A stretch of DNA of 9,749 nt from Chitinophagaceae bacterium. Its GTDB lineage: Bacteria > Bacteroidota > Bacteroidia > Chitinophagales > Chitinophagaceae. Location of the stretch: contig CANHUK010000031.1 in NCBI GenBank assembly GCA_947463755.1, positions 1 through 9,749 of the forward strand. The letters run 5' to 3'. Shown here piece by piece: positions 6,946 through 9,749 of this stretch. How positions within the stretch are numbered: position 1 is the stretch's first letter; every line of letters starts with the position of its first letter. The position numbers and the translations under genes were made by a program. The notes beneath the pieces are model-generated. The model saw only the letters and a list, made by a program, of their open reading frames with translations. It was not told where the DNA came from and searched no databases.

Positions 6946-7197
6946 CTATTCTTCAAAGATCGAGTACCTGATTGATAATGTTTTGTTGGAATCATTCTCT
7001 GTGATATTCCATAGTCTGATAATATATTCATGCTGATCAGTGGTTACAAAGATCCGACTGGCAACATCCGAGTCAAAATCCACGGATATGATATTTCCAA
7101 AATCGAATTTTTGACATACGAGTTTGAAAAATTCTTTGTCATTATGATCGGGTAAATAAAGAAATGTGATGTTCTTTGATGCTACTAATTCACGCAT
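6946..7197 (-). CDS. Small orphan protein, 83 aa, unknown function
   Basis: The ATG at 7197 opens a frame of 83 codons that reads like a real small protein: alternating hydrophobic strands (ITFLYLPD, NIISVDFDSDV, SRIFVTTD, EYIIRLWNI, LSIRYSIFEE) and acidic turns. It lacks a signal peptide and known motif. The DNA here is clearly AT-richer than that of the plus-strand genes, and the codon choice (AAA, AAT, ATT, GAT) differs from the neighbours, which fits accessory or transferred DNA. A possible -7 element, TACCTTTT, lies about 37 bases upstream on the minus strand, with no convincing -33. It stands alone, 137 bases from the LAS-type gene. I do not recognise it. Confidence 0.5.
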   Translation of the reverse strand: MRELVASKNITFLYLPDHNDKEFFKLVCQKFDFGNIISVDFDSDVASRIFVTTDQHEYIIRLWNITENDSNKTLSIRYSIFEE

Positions 7198-7370
7198 ACT
7201 TTGGCATTTTATGAGTTATACGTATATAAAAGGTAGGATTTTTTAAATTTTATCTAATGACTGCCAGTTGAAATTCCTGATCTATCCTCAGGAATGGATG
7301 ATCTCAACAATGGACATAACCATCGCAGCATGATCCCAACATATTGATCTGACATCAAAGTTTACCCAAA

Positions 7371-7657
7371 GTAGATTGGGGAGTCTGATGCTCAGGATGA
7401 ACCAATGACCGTCATTAAAGCCATGAAGGTGTCGGGGCGATCTGCCCTTTCCGTATAGAGAAGATGACCACCCAATTGATGCCATCGCCCGGACAGCATG
7501 ACAATGCGATCCAAGGGTTCTATCGAGGCCATCATCCGCCAAGGTGATTGCACCCTGGCTCGCCTCTTGAAAGATCCCGTGGAGCGAAGGCCAAGACATC
7601 TTCCCCCGGGAAGCATATCGAACGCTGATCAGTGCTAAAAGTAAGGGATTAGGTTAA
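7371..7657 (+). pseudogene. Frameshifted remnant of a cassette gene 2 homologue (C-terminal part)
   Basis: The stretch at 7513-7551 encodes KGSIEAIIRQGDC, identical over 13 residues to residues 421-433 of the 463-aa gene 2 product (2775-2813), with several synonymous base differences. Homology continues on both sides but in other frames. Upstream, HPIDAIA (about 7468-7488) matches DPIEAIA, but a 1-base deletion between 7489 and 7514 shifts the frame. Downstream, RHL then a 1-base insertion in a run of C (about 7603-7608) shifts to REAYRTLISAKS, matching GEEYRNLLRSES. VDWGV at 7371 may correspond to VDLRQV, but this is weaker, and stops interrupt the frame. So this is a decayed copy, and only the last 90 or so codons are recognisable. 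It ends at TAA 7655-7657, overlapping the last codons of the minus-strand gene at 7649. Confidence 0.72.
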
Positions 7658-8479
7658 TGTCTGATCAAATTCAGAGGACGCATCATTGATCAGCATCCCG
7701 ATCGGAATGAAACCTCCTTGCACTGAAAATTCTGTTTTACGGTCTTCATTCAATGTGATGAATCGATAACCATCTGGAATGCACCACCGACCATTGAGTC
7801 CTGAAATGATTGATTGCCGAACTCCGTGGCGACGGATCATGGACGCAAACTTTCTGATATGTGACATCCACTCGTTATGGCGCTCATCCATGGACCGTCC
7901 TGATGTGACATCGTTACGTAGATATTCGCTGATCTGGTAACGGGTGCGTAGTTGGCTGAAGAAATATGTATAGTATAAGGTGGGTATACCCTCGGGATTG
8001 ACAGCTCCCATACCGCTCATGATACCATCACAAACACTGTAAAGATATCTGACTTCAGTACCATCCTCGAGAAAACATCGAAGTACATCCTCATTGAGGA
8101 GTCCGTACAACTCGATCACGATCAATCGCCGCCCCATGACCAATGTTTCATGAATGTAAAGTGATCGCTTCCCGGAAACACCACCCGGGATCTCAACATT
8201 CAATAAAAGGGTGGATTGAAAACGATCGTATTGGGAGAATATACTTTGATAGGGCATTCCATCGGTTCGAATGATGACTTCCGGACCATCATCGGACAAA
8301 GCACGCAACCAATCGCGGTGAAAATACAATACAGGACTGTCATCCATACCACAGCTTGGATGGAACAATATACGCTTTCCGCGTAATGCCAACCAGAAAT
8401 TGCTCCCTTGATATTTGGGGTAGCGATCGGGCTCAGATTTAGGAAATTGAGCCGCTACAAATTGATGAAGATGTTTCAT
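7649..8479 (-). CDS. Orphan protein, 276 aa, second gene of a coupled pair
   Basis: The ATG at 8479-8477 overlaps the stop of the preceding minus-strand gene (ATGA, 8479-8476), so the two are probably translationally coupled. The 276-aa product has no signal peptide or TM helix and looks cytoplasmic. Visible features are a mixed strand/helix start with FWLALRGKRILFHPSCGMDD (about 28-47), a strand-rich middle (SLYIHETLVMGRRLIVIELYG, about 106-126), an aromatic/basic helix region (PTLYYTYFFSQLRTRYQISEYL, about 167-188), and a Gly-rich end (GLNGRWCIPDGYRF, QGGFIPIGM). I do not recognise the fold. Composition is AT-richer than the cassette. Its stop overlaps the end of the gene 2 remnant by 9 bases on the opposite strand. 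Confidence 0.72.
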   Translation of the reverse strand: MKHLHQFVAAQFPKSEPDRYPKYQGSNFWLALRGKRILFHPSCGMDDSPVLYFHRDWLRALSDDGPEVIIRTDGMPYQSIFSQYDRFQSTLLLNVEIPGGVSGKRSLYIHETLVMGRRLIVIELYGLLNEDVLRCFLEDGTEVRYLYSVCDGIMSGMGAVNPEGIPTLYYTYFFSQLRTRYQISEYLRNDVTSGRSMDERHNEWMSHIRKFASMIRRHGVRQSIISGLNGRWCIPDGYRFITLNEDRKTEFSVQGGFIPIGMLINDASSEFDQTLT

Positions 8480-9147
8480 GCTTTGGCTAATGTTGATTTG
8501 AGGGTGGACAGGTATAATGATGACAGCGGTGCTTCTGGAGAAAGCAATTCGCGGTCAAAAGATCCTTGAAGTATATGTCTGCGTAACTCGGAAGTCAGCG
8601 GTAAACGCCCCCCGGGTATGGCGTTACTGATCCAGTCTGAGAAGTTGATGAAGTCTTGCACCACCTCCCCCATCTCGTCTACCGACCGTTGACGATACCA
8701 TTCAAGCTGGTTTTCCTTGTCCTTAAAATCCGTCAGATACCTGATGGGGAGGATCTGGGGCACCCATCCGCTTTTGTTTCCAAACAAGATCTTGAATGGA
8801 AGGTGATTAACGGAACTGACATATTGCGCTACCTGTTGAATGACATATACCCGCATCGACCGATGATAGGTATATATATATTTCGCCATCAGATTGATAT
8901 TGAATTCAAACCAGAGATGATCCGCATTGAAGAAACCGGGCATCCCACCCTTGGCGATCAACTGATGGTAGCCGGCCTGGTAGTTTCCCCAGATATGCAA
9001 TCCCCCGGAATAGGTCTGTTCGGTGCGCATCGTACATTGATACAACCAGTGCGCTACAGAATTGAATGGTACCATATTTTGCCTTGATTTGAATACAAAT
9101 GTACCAAGGGACATTCGGCGGATACATATCTCAAGCTTGAGAAACAT
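8476..9147 (-). CDS. Orphan protein, 223 aa, first gene of a coupled pair
   Basis: The best start is the ATG at 9147 (MFLKLEICIRRMSLGTF), giving 223 aa; an upstream in-frame TTG at 9174 (9 more residues) and a downstream ATG at 9114 are possible. No signal peptide or strong TM segment is present. The protein is rich in aromatic and amphipathic stretches: a basic N-terminus, HIWGNYQAGYHQLIAKGGMPGFFNADHLWFEFNI in the middle, and a helical MAKYIYTYHRSMRVYVIQQVAQYV region. A C-terminal helical part, with a VQDFINFSDWI-like stretch, precedes the coupling to the next gene. No catalytic motif was recognised. It is upstream of, and overlaps by 4 bases, the 276-aa gene. The repeat-rich, gene-free DNA starting at about 9235 lies directly upstream, so its promoter would have to lie in 9148-9234. 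I do not recognise this family. Confidence 0.65.
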   Translation of the reverse strand: MFLKLEICIRRMSLGTFVFKSRQNMVPFNSVAHWLYQCTMRTEQTYSGGLHIWGNYQAGYHQLIAKGGMPGFFNADHLWFEFNINLMAKYIYTYHRSMRVYVIQQVAQYVSSVNHLPFKILFGNKSGWVPQILPIRYLTDFKDKENQLEWYRQRSVDEMGEVVQDFINFSDWISNAIPGGRLPLTSELRRHILQGSFDRELLSPEAPLSSLYLSTLKSTLAKA

Positions 9148-9234
9148 GGTGATTTCCCTCAAAATAAAATTCAAGGTTCTTTATTTTTCCCCCATCTACT
9201 CATCATGTTAGAAGCTTACAAAAAAACAACATTT

Positions 9235-9341
9235 TCATACGGAGGCTTCCGAAGGATCTTGTACTGGCTGTACTTCGCGGCCTCGCAACTTTTCGGTGAA
9301 AGCATTACCGCAATGACGTGAAGGAATACAAGGTCCTTCGG
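9235..9341. repeat. Diverged inverted-repeat element (older copy of the dispersed repeat)
   Basis: The left arm at 9249-9263 (CCGAAGGATCTTGTA) pairs with 9327-9341 (TACAAGGTCCTTCGG) with one mismatch, across a 63-base loop. The 27 bases from 9235 align with the repeat unit at 9554-9580 (TCATTCCGAGGCCTCCGAGGAACCTTG) with about six differences. This makes it an older, diverged copy of the same repeat family, in the same inverted arrangement as the copy at 9552-9671. Confidence 0.6.
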
Positions 9342-9509
9342 CCAACTTTATAGGTCGATTAAATAATTGAGGTCGGCCTCAGGATGAGAAAGTTGGGCGG
9401 ACTGTACATGTACAAAAAACTTTTTTGTCATCCATTGTTTTTTTACATAGAACATGCCCGCGCTGTCATCCTATGTTTGCATTTAAAAAAAAACCTACGC
9501 CCCCCTAAC

Positions 9510-9536
9510 TGTCATTCCGAGCGCAGCGAAGGACCT
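9510..9536 (+). repeat. Dispersed repeat unit, direct copy
   Basis: TGTCATTCCGAGCGCAGCGAAGGACC is a single unit of the widespread dispersed repeat type TGTCATTCCGAGCGnAGCGAGGAACC, which in many genomes gives rise to spurious CHSERSE-like translated peptides. It lies 42 bases before the next direct copy at 9552. A short partial start of a unit, CTGTCATCCTATG, lies at 9463-9475. Confidence 0.7.
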
Positions 9537-9551
9537 CCCCTCCCCCCGCAC

Positions 9552-9671
9552 TGTCATTCCGAGGCCTCCGAGGAACCTTGCCTTTGAAGGTATAGTAGGA
9601 ATGAAGCGGTAAAATGTTACAATGATTCAGTATGTAAAAAGGCAAGGTTCCTCGCTCCGCTCGGAATGACA
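9552..9671. repeat. Large inverted-repeat element (REP/MITE-like)
   Basis: The left arm at 9552-9585 (TGTCATTCCGAGGCCTCCGAGG, then AACCTTGCCTTT) is mirrored by the right arm at 9638-9671, whose reverse complement is TGTCATTCCGAGCGGAGCGAGG followed by AACCTTGCC. The arms match except for the six-base GCCTCC / CGGAGC block, which is itself inverted between the arms. The 52-base spacer (9586-9637) is unrelated AT-rich sequence. The structure could fold into a long RNA stem or be a mobilised REP/MITE-like unit. No transposase gene is seen in the window. Confidence 0.75.
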
Positions 9672-9726
9672 ATGTGCTGGGTGGGTTTCTCTTGTTTGTT
9701 TTTTCAATAAAACAAGCACTTGTCGG

Positions 9727-9749
9727 CTGTCATCCTAAGGCCTCCATAG
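9727..9749 (+). repeat. Start of another repeat copy at the window edge
   Basis: CTGTCATCCTAAGGCCTCC at 9727-9745 matches the beginning of the repeat unit (CTGTCATTCCGAGGCCTCC at 9551-9569) with three differences, in the same orientation as the copies at 9510 and 9552. It is cut by the window edge. Confidence 0.5.

Larger units (their letters stand above)
9148..9749. other. Gene-free, repeat-rich end of the window
   Basis: No convincing gene lies here. The plus-strand frame at about 9384-9587 consists largely of translated repeat copies and low-complexity T/A/C runs. The region carries homopolymer runs, T-rich at 9420-9452 and A-rich around 9484-9493, plus the dispersed repeat copies listed separately. 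The last bases start another copy cut by the window edge, so the cluster probably continues beyond 9749. Confidence 0.7.

Noticed and set aside
7288..7616. Minus-strand frames of 74 and 103 aa over 7288-7616
   Set aside because: They are antisense to the frameshifted gene 2 remnant and resemble the antisense frame of the intact gene, so they are shadows.
8656..9087. 143-aa plus-strand frame
   Set aside because: Antisense to the 223-aa minus-strand gene, which has the better composition and a coupled downstream partner.
9384..9587. 67-aa plus-strand frame ending in CHSERSEGPPLPPHCHSEASEEPCL
   Set aside because: Its second half is translated dispersed-repeat sequence (CHSERSE), a known kind of spurious ORF.
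9510..9749. Repeats at regular spacing as a possible CRISPR array
   Set aside because: Copies are in mixed orientation with variable spacing and sequence, and there is no cas gene; they match a dispersed-repeat family.

Overview
The window looks like chromosomal or accessory DNA from a Bacteroidota bacterium, probably of the Chitinophagaceae/Sphingobacteriia type. The signs are a lipoprotein with a Bacteroidota-style signal peptide and a DUF5018-like domain followed by FG-GAP/VCBS repeats, almost no Shine-Dalgarno sequences, A-rich leaders before start codons, TAnnTTTG-like promoter elements, and clusters of the dispersed repeat TGTCATTCCGAG...GAGGAACC. No rRNA, tRNA, CRISPR array, transposase or integrase gene was seen.

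Layout. At the left edge (1-168, minus) is the 5' end of a gene for a membrane-anchored planctomycete-type cytochrome c (PSCyt1) protein, cut exactly at the first heme cysteine. A 670-base gene-poor stretch follows, with a 20-bp near-perfect palindrome and a possible promoter. Then comes a tight three-gene plus-strand cassette (841-3194): a 225-aa protein with a caspase/CHAT-like His53/Cys93 pattern, a 463-aa protein of unknown function whose start overlaps the first gene's stop as ATGA, and an 88-aa unknown protein 21 bases further on. Next are an FG-GAP lipoprotein (3321-4856) with a strong hairpin after it, and an ADP-ribosylglycohydrolase (4996-5934). This last gene converges on a two-TM protein with a MepA-like LAS metallopeptidase signature (5969-6808, minus).

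The right third is AT-richer and looks like accessory DNA. It holds a small orphan ORF (6946-7197, minus), a frameshifted remnant of the C-terminus of a homologue of the 463-aa cassette protein (about 7371-7657, plus), and two ATGA-overlapping orphan genes on the minus strand (8476-9147 and 7649-8479). The last 510 bases contain a cluster of inverted and direct dispersed repeats and no convincing gene.

How the genes may work together. The three cassette genes are almost certainly co-expressed, and genes 1 and 2 are probably translationally coupled. The decayed second copy of gene 2, about 4.6 kb downstream beside two orphan genes, suggests this family duplicates and turns over as defence, toxin or conflict genes do. 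This cassette is the best candidate here for an undescribed system; its function cannot be read from the sequence. The lipoprotein, ADP-ribosylglycohydrolase and LAS peptidase look like independent units.
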